64,000 nt of DNA from Artemisia argyi (GCA_030686995.1 CM060685.1:22800065-22864064), one strand, 5' to 3'. Shown: positions 22,501-34,971, counted from the stretch's first letter. Made by a program: numbers and translations. Notes: generated by a model not told the origin, from the sequence alone.

Positions 22501-23540
22501 TTAAGATTAGCAAATAAACACACAAAAATATAACTTTATATAAAATAATAGGGATTAAAATTAGCACACAAAATCACAAATACCTAACATTAAAAAAATT
22601 CTTTACTACTACTTGCAATCCAACACACCTAAATCATCAATCAAAGTACAGAAACAAAAGCCCACAACTCAATTACCAAAACCAAAAAATAAAAATAAAA
22701 GTAAAAGAAAAATAAAAATCTATTAACCAAAAAGCATACCTTTGGTTAACCCAAAAACGAATCCGGGTATCTAGAAGGACATATCGGTGCGCGAATGGTA
22801 GTGGTCAAGTGGTGGTGGCAGGAATGGTAGTGGTCGAGTGGTGGGTCGGAGAAGGAAGGAGCTAGGCTATTTTGGTTGTTTTGATTTATTCCGTAACTTA
22901 AAAATTTAGAACAAAAGTTATATATCTAACCTTCCACTTTTGATCCTTGAAGTTTATAAAATCACACCCGCTTTTCAAAGTTTTATTTTTTACACTTTTG
23001 ACACATATGACTTTTTACTCAAATTCCTCAAAAAAACGAATTTATATACCTTTTTGCCGAATATAGAAATATTTAAGTTTTTTCATAAATCTTTTTAAAA
23101 TAAAAATAATAACAATAATTCAATTTATTTCTTAATAAGGTATGATTTGATTATTTTGAAATGAAAAAGTCCCCACTAGGGGTTTTATTTTATTAGGAAA
23201 AAGATGTTAACTTTTTTAATATTTATTCAATTTTAAAAGAAAACTATTAATACATTTTGAAAATCAGTTTAACCCGGGACACTTAAAACGTGATGGGTTA
23301 ACCCGGTTTAATTTGACTCATTTATTCAACCCACCACGTCAGGTTAACTCGGTTTAAATTGACCCGTTTTTCGACCGAAACCGTTCAACCGGTTGAAGCA
23401 GTCGTGTCGAACCGGGTTTCAAAACATTATGTTTGATCTCTAAATTCTCAAACTTTTATTATTTTTCGTTTATAACCCATAAACTATTTTTTTATCACTA
23501 AAACCATCTGCCGTTATAAAATCTCGTTGCTATGCACAGG
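19600..23540. other. Mostly non-coding; unassigned exon-like pieces on the minus strand
   Basis: No long ORF is present. A few short minus-strand reads look exon-like by composition and by flanking AG/GT: near 20440-20370 (SGDGRIFVQDRAHTDGG), near 21550-21480 (WITKEVVRAGVAIVIPFS), near 22050-21965 (VKVEVTRNRGVSICDTMGP) and near 22385-22320. I do not recognise a family. They could be remnants of one intron-rich gene that includes the TPR exon at 19.4-19.6 kb. Repeated GACCCATTT and AACCCGGTT words at 20165-20255 and 23270-23420 are simple repeats. Confidence 0.3.
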
Positions 23541-23554
23541 TACTCGTCTAGCAT

Positions 23555-23880
23555 AGTTATAATACTCGTACATGCACGAGTAAACATTGATTTTCCATTA
23601 TGTATTAATATAAATTGATATTTTGTTTAAATTTTTGTTGGACGCAAAATTTAATTTTGTTATCTAGCATGGTGTTGAGTTTTATGTTATATAAATTTAA
23701 CTATTCATGTCATGTTCTAAACATTTATATGTTTAATAGCACGTAATAACCTTTAAAAAACTCTCCGATAACAAACTTTTCCGCCATATTTTCCCCCATT
23801 AAAATTCAATAAAAGCTTCATTTCTTTCACAATTTTTACCTAAGTTTAATTTTTAAATTGTACAATCGATTGTATTTTCC
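23555..23880. repeat. Dispersed repeat, second copy of the 6.3-6.8 kb sequence
   Basis: This segment matches 6325-6800: TTGATTTTCCATTATGTATT, AACTATTCATGTCATGTTCT, then ATATTTTCCCCCAT and TCAATAAAAGCTTCATTTCT. Here the last two motifs are adjacent, while in the 6-kb copy about 200 bp separate them. A hairpin-like ACTCGT...ACGAGT lies at the left border next to a CTAG. Confidence 0.75.
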
Positions 23881-24749
23881 ATTTTACATACTTCTACCAG
23901 TTTGATTTTTTATTTTTGTTGAATTTTTTAAAACCCTAATTTCGAATTGGTACTTTTTCATTTTAGTAACTAGCAGTTGATTGTGATTAGTAATATGTCT
24001 AATTCTCGTAGAGCATCTAAGTGTAAATCGAAAGTGCCAAGTAAATTTGATGATTCAATTTACTGTGTGAATCGTAAAAAGGAATGATGTGAATTATAAA
24101 AGTCAGAGTAAGGTAACTAAGAAAAAATAGATTAAATATTATCGGGTTGACCCGACTCGATAACACTGTTGGGTTATCGGGTTCGGGTCCAACTAACCAG
24201 ATAAGCTTTTTTTGGCCCGATTTAACCTGACCCGATAAGGCTTATCGGATTCGGAACCTGACCCTATTAAAAGATTATTTGGTTTCAGATCACTAGATTA
24301 TGTCTACCTGTATAATTATAAGTTTATTACAAAAGTATTTATATATATATATAAAAAAAAAAGTTTAGTTATTCGATTAAGACGATTATGAAATCAATTA
24401 GAGGTTATTGTTTGTTTTAGTCCAATCTATTTTGTATTCTAACGAGTTAGATTTTTTCTATGCGTTACGACAGGTTTCTAAGTATTTTTAAGCAATGATA
24501 AAACATGTTTAAACATCTAGTAGTTTTTTGCGCAATTTTAAGGTATCTCGACATTTTCACTTTTAAATTTGTCATAGTAGCCACGTGTACACATACTTTT
24601 TAATATGTGTGGCTTTAACCGTATATTATCTTCACCTAAGGCTACCCACAGTAAGGGGATTCAATCTCCTTATTTTTCCCTGTCACGTCAGCTTTCTCTC
24701 TCCAGCGACCTGCAGGCGATTCAGTGCCCCAGTAAGGGCGACCTAGTTC

Positions 24750-24751
<2 letters not shown>

Positions 24752-24804
<53 letters not shown>
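24752..24804. repeat. 53-bp poly-T run
   Basis: An uninterrupted T run lies just inside the left end of the Harbinger-type element, downstream of the 3' end of its minus-strand gene. Read on that strand it is an A run. Confidence 0.97.
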
Positions 24805-24891
24805 CTTTTAACGCAAACTAAAATTTCATTAATAATTTAAAAGTTACATAATAATTCAAATAAAATAAAACATTACAACTTTTATTAAAAA

Positions 24892-26069
24892 CTAATAATC
24901 TAGATTAAGTCGTTCCTTGATCGAGTCTTTGATTTCTTGCATTTTTTGTTGTTGTAATGCGGGCAAAGCTGGGTCGATTGGTGTGAGATAGAAGATGAGG
25001 TCTTTTTGTTTTTTTCTTTCTCGATCAAGTGCAAGTTTTTCTTCTTCCATTGCTAATCTTCTGTCTTCTTGTTCTGCTTTCTTTTGCTGCAGCTCCAATT
25101 CCTTATCCCTTTGCTCCAACTCTTTTCTCTTCAACTCGTAGTAGCCGTCTGCAAGTTCCTGCTTCTTACCCAATGCCATTGACTTAATGCTTTTCCATTT
25201 GTCGGCTACCCCTTCTAAATACGAAGACTTGGAATTCTCCGACAATTTCTTCTTACCCTTAGCTTTCTTTGCAGCATCACGACCAACTGGTCGCTCATTT
25301 TGAGGGTCTTCATTATCCGAACCGGTTTCAGAAGTCATTGGTTTTCTTCTTACCCTTAGCTTTCTATGCTATCCTCCGACGAATCACACCAAGCCATGGA
25401 CAACGCGATCTCTTCTTTGCGTGTCCATGGAGCAGAATCCTTCGTGTTGTCTTCCTCAACCTCTTTCTCAGCCGCTGCCTTCTTACCCTTTGTAGTTCGT
25501 TTCTTTGGTTTAACTGGCGACATCGCTTCCGGCGACAACTCGTCAGGAAGATCATCAGTTGGAACCGAATCGTGAAACGACCCATGAGCCGAACCTTGAT
25601 AACCCGGTGACATTTGTTGACTCAGATAACCCGAACCGGTTCCAACAAAAAAACTCGGATTGTTTTGTAAATTTTCCATAAAATCACAAGAATCTAGGTT
25701 GATGTGGTTAACCGGAGAATAATTTTGATAATTAGAATATGAATACGATGATGAGTTCATTGTTGGACGATAACAGGAATCGGGGGAGCCATACATAGAT
25801 TGTTGGCTTCGACGGGAGTGGGTTTGTTGTGGTTGTTGGTTGTTTTGATACGGGGGAACAAATGGACGATTAACATTAGGATGCATAGAAAATGGATTGA
25901 ATGTTTGTTGTTGTTGAGGTTGTTAAGAATCATAATCAAGAGAACGGGGTCGGAAATTGACGTTTGGTGAGATACCGGTTAACCGGAAAGTCGAATCCGG
26001 TGATACTTCCGGGATGTTTTGTTGTAATCGGGATTTTCGGCCTTTTGCTTGTTGTGGTGTTTTCTTATA
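24892..26069 (-). pseudogene. Myb/NAM-associated (Harbinger ORF1-like) gene, broken
   Basis: The minus strand opens at 26069 with MYKKTPQQAKGRKSRLQQN. An in-frame TAA follows near 25923, then the frame resumes (QPQQQQTFNPF, and on to 25356). It carries a Gln/Asn/Ser-rich region and the SANT/Myb-like start PWTRKEEIALSMAWCDSSEDS, then stops. The next frame (25338-24892) gives the C-terminal part: a basic KKAKGKKK, a Lys/Glu-rich coiled coil (ELEQRDKELELQQKKAEQ) and a FYLTP...M..IK end, as in NAM-associated C-terminal domains. The middle of the protein is deleted. At the join, AGAAAGCTAAGGGTAAGAAG is repeated from a site about 100 bp downstream, a filler-like scar. Proteins of this kind are often mislabelled glutathione transferase T3-like. 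Role in this element is inferred. Confidence 0.7.
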
Positions 26070-26147
26070 CATTTTTAATAGAGATTGTGTTTATGTTGTG
26101 TGAAGAATTGGAGTGTGTTAATGTTTGGTATTTATAAGGAAAAATGA

Positions 26148-26186
<39 letters not shown>

Positions 26187-26515
26187 AATTTTATGACTTG
26201 AAAACAATAAAGTGGGCAAAAGTTAATAAAGTGGGGCAACGGTTGTTTTTTTTTCTTTACCAAAACTCGATCCAACAGGCGATCGTTTGGGTTAGTTTTC
26301 ATCCCACGACCGATTAACCACACAAGGGGAGATCGACTTGGATCGATCGGATGTGTCGATCGCTCCACCCTTCTGTGCCCAGCCTAACTTTATTGGTAGT
26401 AAATCACTAACCAATACTAATATAAAAAACAATATAAAAGATGAACGAACCAAATACTAAAATAAAAGATGAACGAACCTAGGTGGATCTGTAGTTATAC
26501 GTTATCTTAATTGTA

Positions 26516-26520
<5 letters not shown>

Positions 26521-26600
<80 letters not shown>
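26521..26600. repeat. (TA)n microsatellite
   Basis: An uninterrupted run of TA dinucleotides ends at the left border of the 393-bp MITE. A second TA run at 26994-27050 follows the MITE. In copy B the two runs form one block at 36297-36379. Confidence 0.97.
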
Positions 26601-26604
<4 letters not shown>

Positions 26605-26991
26605 CCGGATCGATTGAGAAGGTTTTTATTTTGAGAAGATTGAGAAGGTTTTCAAAAACGATAGATTTTTAACTTTGATTCATGTTTTTCAAGCGTAAAA
26701 CTCATTCTAATGTGATTAAAATTCAAAATGTGTAAAAAAAATTTTGAATCAATGTTAAAAATCTCTCGATTTTGCGATATATGTAGAATACTGAATCATC
26801 TGTACAAATTTAATGAATCATCATCATAACTCGATTTTAACAATAATTTGTGAATCAAATTTGTGATTTATAGATTTGATTCACCATAAAATAATGTTTA
26901 CTTGTGAATCAAATAAAAAACATGATTCAATTTGCTCAAACGAAGATTTCTCAATCTTCTCAAAATAAAAACCTTCTCAATGGAACCGGAT

Positions 26992-26993
<2 letters not shown>
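26601..26993. mobile_element. MITE in TA repeat, present only in copy A
   Basis: The ends are inverted copies: GATTGAGAAGGTTTTTATTT near the left and its complement near the right, with outer ATCCGGAT/ATCCGGTTCC-like words. The inverted similarity covers about 50 bp. Target is TA within a TA microsatellite. Copy B has the uninterrupted microsatellite at the matching place. The interior (26660-26940) has repeated GAATCAAA and TTGATTCA words and no gene. Confidence 0.75.
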
Positions 26994-27052
<59 letters not shown>

Positions 27053-27222
27053 ATGACAAGTTTTATACGGAATAGTGTTTATCTAAAAAACAAATCATGT
27101 AATTTCAATCATTCATTTATTCATTAATTAAAAAAAAAAAAAAAGATTTGCTAACAACAACTAGCAAAACCCTTTTTATATGTATATAAAATGTTTAAAC
27201 AACACCTACTGGTGGTTGTTAG

Positions 27223-27239
<17 letters not shown>

Positions 27240-27255
<16 letters not shown>

Positions 27256-27800
27256 ACTTTTATCATTTTTTTTAAATAAATATATTACAAACTTATAATC
27301 GTTATGCGAAATTAATTATAGCATTTTGACGAGAATTAATATATTTTTCTATACACATGCACTTGTATTTAGTTTCAACGAACATTTTTTTACAAAACTT
27401 CCGCCGAAAAAAATAACATGTGATTTGAAAAATCACATGTGATTTATTACTTTAAAAATCACATATGACTTGTGAAAAATAACAAATCACAAGTGTTTTT
27501 ACAAATTATAAAAATAACAAATCACAAGTAAGTTTTCGGGCGAAAATTTTATAAATGAGAAAAATAACAAATCACACGTGATTTTACAAATCATGTGTTA
27601 TTTTTCTGGGCGAAAATTTTGAAAAAAAAATTCGTCAAAAATATATAGAAGTACATATCTATAGAAAGATGATTTGATTCTAGTTTATTCTTAATAGTTT
27701 GAATATTTACAGTTTGAAAGATATGTTGTTTAAAAAAATTGTGAGAAATGAGTTTTTTTGTTTGATAAAATATGAATGGCTAGGATTCACCGATTTATTT
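27240..27800. mobile_element. Foldback MITE, copy 2 (in copy A)
   Basis: Same arms as the element at 3029-3582: GACGAGAATTAA with TATCTATAGAAAGAT on the opposite side, and GATATGTTGTT near the right end. The core (27415-27605) again consists of short palindrome-like words flanked by a GGGCG(G)AAA motif. Here the words are AATCACATGTGATT and AATCACAAGTG variants instead of AATCATATATGATT. Confidence 0.7.
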
Positions 27801-28959
27801 TTTAAAAAAAATGTTCTTTGTTGATCTCACCTCATATATTGATAACATAAATAAAATCCATTATTAAAAAAATTCTTTAGAGATTAATATTTTCCTTTCA
27901 TATCTTAGTCGCGAATTTATAAAAGAAAAAAAAGGAGTAATTGATATTTTTAATAAACCCACTTCCGCCCAATTAAAAAAATAATAATAATAAAAAAGAG
28001 AAAGGTAATAAAAAAAGTTTACATACCCAAGATTCCAAGAACCATAAATCGTGAACTCACATTAATTACATTATCGTGACGATCATTTAGTTATCTTTCA
28101 ATATAGGTTTTCATGTACTTTCGACAAACTTTCTCTTTTTTGGTACAATATTTTGTTTGATATATTACATGTGATATAACAATGATATGTAAGTTCGAAC
28201 ATTCAACATGTTGTCGCAAAATGGGTATAAGTATTTTTGTAGAACTTCAAATGATTCATTTCTTTTTTCTTTTTTTGCCATTAAAAAATAAGCATTCTTA
28301 GTTTTCAACCATGATATATCATGCATAATTTTTGAACCATATATCACAATAAAGTCTCTAGCTTATAGCTATTGTTAAATTGTTTATAATCACACAATAT
28401 TTTTTTAGTTTCTAAGCACTTCTTAGATTCTAGATTAGCAATATTATATTATTATTAGATTATCTCATATAATCTTTAGGCAATCATAAAGCCCGTAAGT
28501 TTAGCATCATATATACAATGAAGTTGGTATGTTGCGTTTTTCAAGTACTTTTTATCATATTCTAAGCTTTCTTTAGATTTGAAATGCACCAAATCTTTTG
28601 GTTGATTTGAAAAATTGTTTGATGTACTAGTTATAATGTTCGCGCACGCATGGTTTTTTTTAATCATATATTTTTATTGATTAAAAAACAAATAATTTAA
28701 TATTTGTTTTGTTTGATTTATAATGTTTAATTATAGTTTTTTTTTTTATTAAAGATAATTATTTAAAAATTTTAATTATATTGTTAATTGCATCTTATTT
28801 AAATTTTTTGTATTTATCTTCTACTTGTGTTGTGAATAAATATAAAATGTTACTTAATAAGAAAATAATCTTTTTTTTAAATAAAAATATTACTAAAAAA
28901 GGGAAGGTTGAGTTTTTTGAAATGAAAAAGTTCCCGCTTGTGGTTTTGTTTTATTATAT

Positions 28960-30290
28960 AAAAGATTTGTCCTCTACTGTAAAGTTTTCTTCAAAATCTC
29001 TGATTTTTGGAACAATTTTTTTTGTTAAAGTATTTTTTTTTTCTCCCTTTATCGAGGCTTTTGATTAAGTATATTCAAGTTTATCACTTAATTTAGAAAT
29101 ATTTGCGGTCAAAGTATCATTTATATTTTGTACATTATCAAAACTTTTTTTGAAAATCGAATACTTTATCTCAGGCAATGCATTTCTCATATTTAAAGTG
29201 TCGAATTTACTATATTTAAAGCGTCGAATTTAGTATATGCAGAAGAGAATTTTGCTCTTCCTCGATCATGCTTTTCTAAATATTATAACATTTGTTTTTC
29301 TATGAATGCTTTAAATCTAAATTACCTACGTTTAACCTTAGATATAACATTCTTGTAATCAAACATGACTTGGTTCATCTTAGCCATGAGGCACACTTTC
29401 ACATCCAGATCTTCAACGTCCGATTGTGATAGCTCCAACTAGCTTGCATCTTCATCTAGTAATGTAGCTCCCGTCGGTTGCTTGCACATAAGAATTTTCC
29501 TATTGTACTCGAAGTCTTTGACCTTTGGCTTCCTACATTAGTTAGCAAAGTGACCTGGTTTTTCACATTGCGACATCCTTATATTTCCTCCTTAGGTTTC
29601 TCCACACTCCTCTTCTTCTCGTACCTTTGCGTGTATGCTTCTAAGCAGATGAAACACGAAGATTGTTCCTTAGAAGTTTTCTGGAATGAAGAACAACAAC
29701 TTTCCTCATATTCTTCTTTGATTCCTTATCGTTAGATGCTTCATAGTCACTACGAGAGTCAGAGTACCCATCTGTTCAACTCTCACATCCGCTTGAGGAA
29801 GAATAATGTTTGAACTATTTGTCAAAAGCTAGAGCCAAATGGTTATAAGAATTACATAGCTCAATGACATAACCTAGCAGGTGTCTTCTTTTAAGATTAA
29901 GAGCATCCGAGTAACCTCATCCTGACACAAGTTAAGGGTTTCATAAATCGTGTGAATATCAAGTGTACCAATTTTCTTGTTTTGCTTGATGTTGTTGGAG
30001 GATTTTTTCCATTTAGGTAGAAGAGTGTGCGAAAACTTGACATTGATCTCTAGTTTGGTCTTCTTCAAATTGATTCTCTCCAGTCTCTAGTTCACTCATT
30101 AGTAAACAAAAGTGAGTGTAGTTGTTGATCAAACGTTCTCTTTCCTTAGAAGTGAATTTCTCATAACTTCTTATAACTGGTGATGCGATAGTAAGCTTGG
30201 TACATGCTCCCAATCTCGTTTCGTTGATTTGTTTCTCGATCTCGTTTGCAACCTCACATTTGTCAATGTTCATGTTAATTTCATTCGGAA
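28960..30290 (-). pseudogene. Decayed Ty1/copia gag in copy A
   Basis: Read on the minus strand from 30273: ANEIEKQINE, then YEKFTSKERERLINNYTHFC, then (next frame) LPKWKKSSNNIKQNKKIGTL and DIHTIYETLNLCQDEV. These match the copia Gag order (NEIWxxL, YExFxxxxxESLxxxYxRFxxL, LPxxWxxxxxxIKQ). A broken zinc knuckle follows near 29580-29490 (CEKPGHFAN, stop, CRKPKVKDFEYNR), then an acidic LDVKVCLMAKMNQ region and a coiled-coil remnant near 29220-29040. Several stops and frame changes show decay. There is no pol downstream and no LTR was identified. Confidence 0.7.
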
Positions 30291-30419
30291 GACTGAGGAT
30301 TAGTAGATCTTTAACAAGTTCATCAGCTTGTATCCTTCTTCTTTCAGTAAGGGATATTTACGTGGATCTTTTCCCTACAGTTGTGCATCTTCATTGGTAT
30401 CAATAAATGGTTAACCGAG

Positions 30420-33090
30420 ACCATTCTTTGGTGATTTACTTATTTAAGTAGCAAAACTAGTTGCATGACCCGCTTGGTAAAAGACTTTTTTTTTTTTTTT
30501 TTTTTTTTGAACCGCCTCTTAATGCCTCTTAACGAGCCAAACCTCTTAATCGATTAGACGTTTTGGGCGTTCAGACCGTTTATTTTTTTCCCCGTTTAGA
30601 CGCGATGAGAGGCAGTTTCATCTTAATGGTCTAGACTCGAGAGAGGTGTCTTAATGCCTCTTGTTGCCTTTTTTTTTTGACACAAAATAACTAAAAAAAA
30701 TTAGTAGGAGCAAGCAAATGACACAACACCTTACTTTAACAAGATTTTCGATTCAATTTCAGACATTTACGCCTCATATTCAGATTCAGATGTGCGTTTC
30801 AGATTCAGATTCAGAGCCTCTAAATAAACAAACAACACCTTACTTACATTGTATTATTTGTTAGTATTACTCAAATAATACTACCGTGATGGATAGTAAT
30901 AAACAAAGAATCATAAGTTGTGTTTACAGTGTTGCGTATAACCCATGCTAAGCTCATATGAGACCGGTATAATTTTGTTGAGTCTTCTCTATAATTTGTT
31001 CCATTTTTGTCCCTTCATAAAATCATACATGTACTCAAGTCTAAACACTAGGTTGAATTGTGTTGTGTGAATACATTAAAATAAGCACTTTATATAAGCA
31101 ATTTGAAACTGGTTTAACATGTGTCTTTGGGTATCGAAAACTCAACAGACAATAGAGTGAAATTGAGTAAGCATTAACTCATCGAAAGATTAGTTAAACT
31201 ACTTGATGGTATAAAAAATCTCATACCATAAGATTTATCTAATACCATGCTCTTATTAATGACATTCTCGATCTCCCCTCTTGTCTAACACATCCATGAA
31301 TCTGCAAAAGAAATCACAAAATCATTATTATTGTATGATGCATAAATGCAAACTCTAGTAGAAAAAAATAATGAAAACCGCTTTAAGTATATATGCTCAT
31401 AAATGTCAAAAAATACCTATGATGGTGCTATTCCCTTACTCTCTTTTGACTTAATCCATTTTCCACAAACACATATGTGTAAATAAATATATTAAAACAT
31501 GAATCGAGCGGTATTATTCATTCATAAATAAATAATAAGTTAGCAATTAAAATATGCGCAAACCCATCAATCACTCTAACACCTTAAAAAAGGAGCTTAG
31601 CTATATTAGAAAGCAATAGTTTGACAAGTAGTAATATTAAATTGCTAGAGTTTCTGTTATGATATTTTTTTTTTCAAAATATCAATATGTATAAAGGAGC
31701 TAATTACAAACTAATAAGAAAATAGCTTATAAGCTGACAAATAACTTAACATAGTGAGATGAATGGGGTGACTTAGTTAACACTCACTAGTTACTCTATT
31801 AGCTCCACCAATATTACCTGAATCATTTTAAAGTATCCCCTTTTGTTCTCTTTGAGTATACAAATTCCTCCCTTGTAAGTCCGTTACGCTCAGTTCTTGA
31901 GTTTCAATTCCGTTTCCTTTCCCTTTCCTCCCAAATGTGGAAGGAAGATTTCACTATCAAATCTTCCTCTCATATTCTTTACGGATTCCCTTTCCCCTCT
32001 TAAATAAAGCTCAAGAACACAAAAAACTTTCCATTTCCATTTCCTTTTCTATCAAATTTCAACTCGAGAACTAATCGTTAATGTTATTGTGCTATATAAA
32101 TCTTAAATTCGTCCGAACCTTGAATTGACCCTAATGTGTAGTAGCAAGTATTGAAATAAAGAAAAGTGTCTAATGGACATAGAACAAAAACTAAAACAGT
32201 AACAGAAAAGACCATGCTCAACATTATAACAATAACTACAAAAGAACCATATCACACAAAAACCACTAATATATAAATTGGCTCAAATAACAGCGATCCA
32301 CGTATCTTTGAAAACAAAATTATACACGATTTTATAATAAAAAGTTAAACTTTAACAGCGTATATCTACTTAAAATTTATTGTACACAATTTTCAAAAAG
32401 TAATTTAAAACAAAACGAAGTTCTTTGAAAGAATCAATTATATCAAAAACTCAATTTTGAACTCAGTATTAATAAATACATTTAATCCTTTATACAGATA
32501 AATAAAACATATTTCTAAAATATATATTATAACCATTATTTTATAAACGCGTCCACAAACCAAACGAGTAAAGGTTTTAACACTCTAAGGTTTAAAAATG
32601 GGTCCTAACGTGTCATCAACATGAGGTGACGTGTCCTAATATACATGAACATTTTTGAAGGCTTTCTTCTTATAACATACACCGTCAGTCTCAAAATTAT
32701 ATTTCATATTTTCTTTTTGTGATATCTCAAAATAATTATTTATATTCCATCTAAAGTAATAAAAAAGAATTTTGTAGAAGAATATTATATTTGAGTGGTT
32801 GAAATTTGTAGTTGTCCAATTTTTATGGAGGGAGTATTCTTTTCGTCTTAAAATTATTATCACAGACAAAAGTACACAATTTAAAAAAAATTGAACCATT
32901 ACACTCATTAATCAATTAAATATCATCTCCACTTATTGAACTATTGCTTGATTGGTTAACACAAGAAGAATATTATTATTTTGAGACATCTTAAAGTAGA
33001 ACTGAAGATTATAATTTGAGATGAAAGTAGTAATAACTAGTAAGGTACAATTGTGCATGCACATAAACCCATGCCAAACGATAGGAACTT
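30420..33090. other. AT-rich non-coding part of copy A
   Basis: No frame shows recognisable motifs. A T run lies at 30485-30509. CAGATTCAGATTCAGA words lie near 30778-30815. Plain runs of AAATTTCC-type words lie near 31910-32060. GGAGGGAGTATTCTTTTCGTC near 32826 looks like a Stowaway-type MITE end, but its partner end is uncertain. The same sequence is present in copy B at 44540-47210. Confidence 0.5.
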
Positions 33091-34294
33091 CTTAGGGTGT
33101 GTTTGGTAGAGAGAAATGGGATAAGAGAAATTGAAATGAATTGAATTCTATTCTATTGTTTGGTAGATGAGAGAAATACAAAGGAGGAGAATTTGAGAGA
33201 ATTGATATTTAACTTGCCACTTTTTACCATTGTATGTAGCCATCTTTTTTTTTTCCCTATTGTGTGACTAAACTTTCGAATTTGGTACATTGTGTGTATT
33301 TTGTGACCATTTTACCCTTACATTTTCAAATTTTCGAAGGGTAAAATGGTCATTTTACAAGGCTAAAAAGTCACAAAACACACACAGTGTATCAAATTCG
33401 AAAGTTTAGTCACACAATATGAAAAAAAAAAGATGGCAACATACAATGGTAAAAAGTGGCAAGTTAAATACATTTTCAGGTAATTTGCCCTGATTTTTAA
33501 AGTTTTGTTTCCTATCACTTTTTGTTTGGAAATTTGAGAAATGGAAATTGTTAGTTTTTGTAATATTTTTTTTACGATATGTATTTTTTCGTTTTTAACT
33601 TGCATGTGTATTTTAGTGTCAAATAGATTATTTAAAAAAATAATTCGTTTAATTAAAAAACCATTTTTAAAGAATAAAATTTTTTAAAATAATTTTTATA
33701 AAAAATAAATTTAAAAAAAAATTTAAATAACTTTTTTTTTAAATAAATTTAAAAAAAATAAGTTTTAATTTTTTTTTAAATAAATTTTTTAGAAAATAAG
33801 TTTTTTAATTTTTTTCTAAAATATTTTTTTTTTAAAATAATTTAAAAAAATATATTTTTTTAAAATATATTTTTCATAGAATTGTTATTTAGAAAAAAAT
33901 ATTTTTTTAAATAAATTTTTTAATTAATTTTATAAAAAATAAATTAAAAAAACAAGAAAAAAATTAAATAATTTTAAAAAAAAATTAAATAATTTAAAAA
34001 AAAAATAAATTTGAAAAATAATTAAAAAAATGTATTTTAAATATATATTTTTTAGAATTGTTATTTAAAAAAAATATATATATTTTTTTAAAAAATCAAC
34101 AAACAGATACATGTGAGTTTCATATGACAAAATGTTATTTAAATTTTTTTTATTTATTATTATTTTTTTTCATATCTCAGGTCAAGTCTCTGTTATTACC
34201 AAACATTAGAATTGAACAAAATTTTCGACGGATTTCTATTCTCTACTTCATTTCATTTTCTTTGAAATTCTTTCTACCAAACGTGCCCTATAAG
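33091..34294. mobile_element. hAT-like non-autonomous element in copy A with nested hairpin
   Basis: The left end CTTAGGGTGTGTTTGGTAGA and the right end, on the opposite strand CTTATAGGGCACGTTTGGTA, form an imperfect inverted repeat of the GGGTGTGTTTGG type. Inside, 33207-33470 is a near-perfect hairpin with arms of about 125 bp (ACTTGCCACTTTTTACCATT and its complement), itself a foldback insertion. 33620-34090 is an extreme A/T tract of alternating AAAAA/TTTTT runs. There is no transposase. The copy B counterpart is 47211-48382. Confidence 0.6.
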
Positions 34295-34764
34295 GTCAAA
34301 TTTTGTAGAAGGTATATTGTTTTATCAAAAGTTTATTGACATAAAAGTTAGTGGGTGCTTCTTTTTTCTCTTATTCCTACTTAATGAGTGGGCCCATCCC
34401 TTATTCCCTTTTAATGGGGGACTCTCAAAAACTACTCTCTCTTGAATAAATAGTTCATATGGACAAGACCCACAACACACCCCCTTAGTATGAGATAAAA
34501 GGGAAAAAATGACTAAATGTTTATTACAACATTTTTTTTTAAAAGAAAAGAGTAACCGGAATGAAAGCTCATTTCTTATTTTATTTTATTTTATTTTGGA
34601 AGCCCTTAACATTTTGTATCATATCATGAATGAGATATTATAATATTTTTGGCAACATGTATATATCAAAAGTGGTTAAGCTTGTTGGTTATGAAAGACC
34701 TAAATTGAAATAAGTTAAGATAGTTTAAAATACTAGTACGATATTCGTGCGTTGAGGCTATGGA

Positions 34765-34971
34765 TACTTTATAAATAAATATATTGTCGAAAAGTAGCAT
34801 TATACAAAGATGTACCAAATATGATGCTCGCGTAATGCGAGGATGAAAGACAATGTGATGATTGCGGGTACTTTATAAATAAATATATTGTCGAAAAGTA
34901 GCATTATGCAAAGATGTACCAAATATGATGCTCGCGTAATGCGAGGATGAAAGACAATGTGATGATTGATA
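34765..34971. repeat. 104-bp tandem duplication in copy A
   Basis: Units start TACTTTATAAATAAATATAT at 34765 and 34869. Each has a CTCGCGTAATGCGAG palindrome. The same duplicated pair is in copy B (48851-49057), so it predates the segmental duplication. Confidence 0.93.

Larger units (their letters stand above)
24640..26384 (-). mobile_element. PIF/Harbinger-type element with only an ORF1-like gene
   Basis: The left terminus is GGCTACCCACAGTAAGGGG. The right terminus, read on the minus strand, is GGCTGGGCACAGAAGGGTGG. Both are flanked by TAA (24637-24639 and 26385-26387), fitting the 3-bp T(A/T)A target choice of PIF/Harbinger. The interior has one minus-strand gene remnant of the Myb/NAM-associated ORF1 class and two long T runs (24752-24804 and 26152-26185). 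No DDE transposase (ORF2) frame is visible. The last 170 bp of this element recur at 36019-36187, where copy B of the segmental duplication starts. Confidence 0.7.

Noticed and set aside
24605..24811. Plus-strand frame ending in poly-Phe
   Set aside because: Created by the 53-bp T run inside the Harbinger-type element end.
25269..25610. Plus-strand 113-codon frame
   Set aside because: Antisense to the ORF1-like pseudogene.
26132..26368. Minus-strand frame also present at 35948-36172
   Set aside because: It is the terminal sequence of the Harbinger-type element read through; duplicated non-coding DNA.
28781..29068. Plus-strand hydrophobic frame, repeated at 38088-38369
   Set aside because: AT-rich chance frame opposite the coiled-coil part of the copia gag remnant; present in both copies only because of the duplication.
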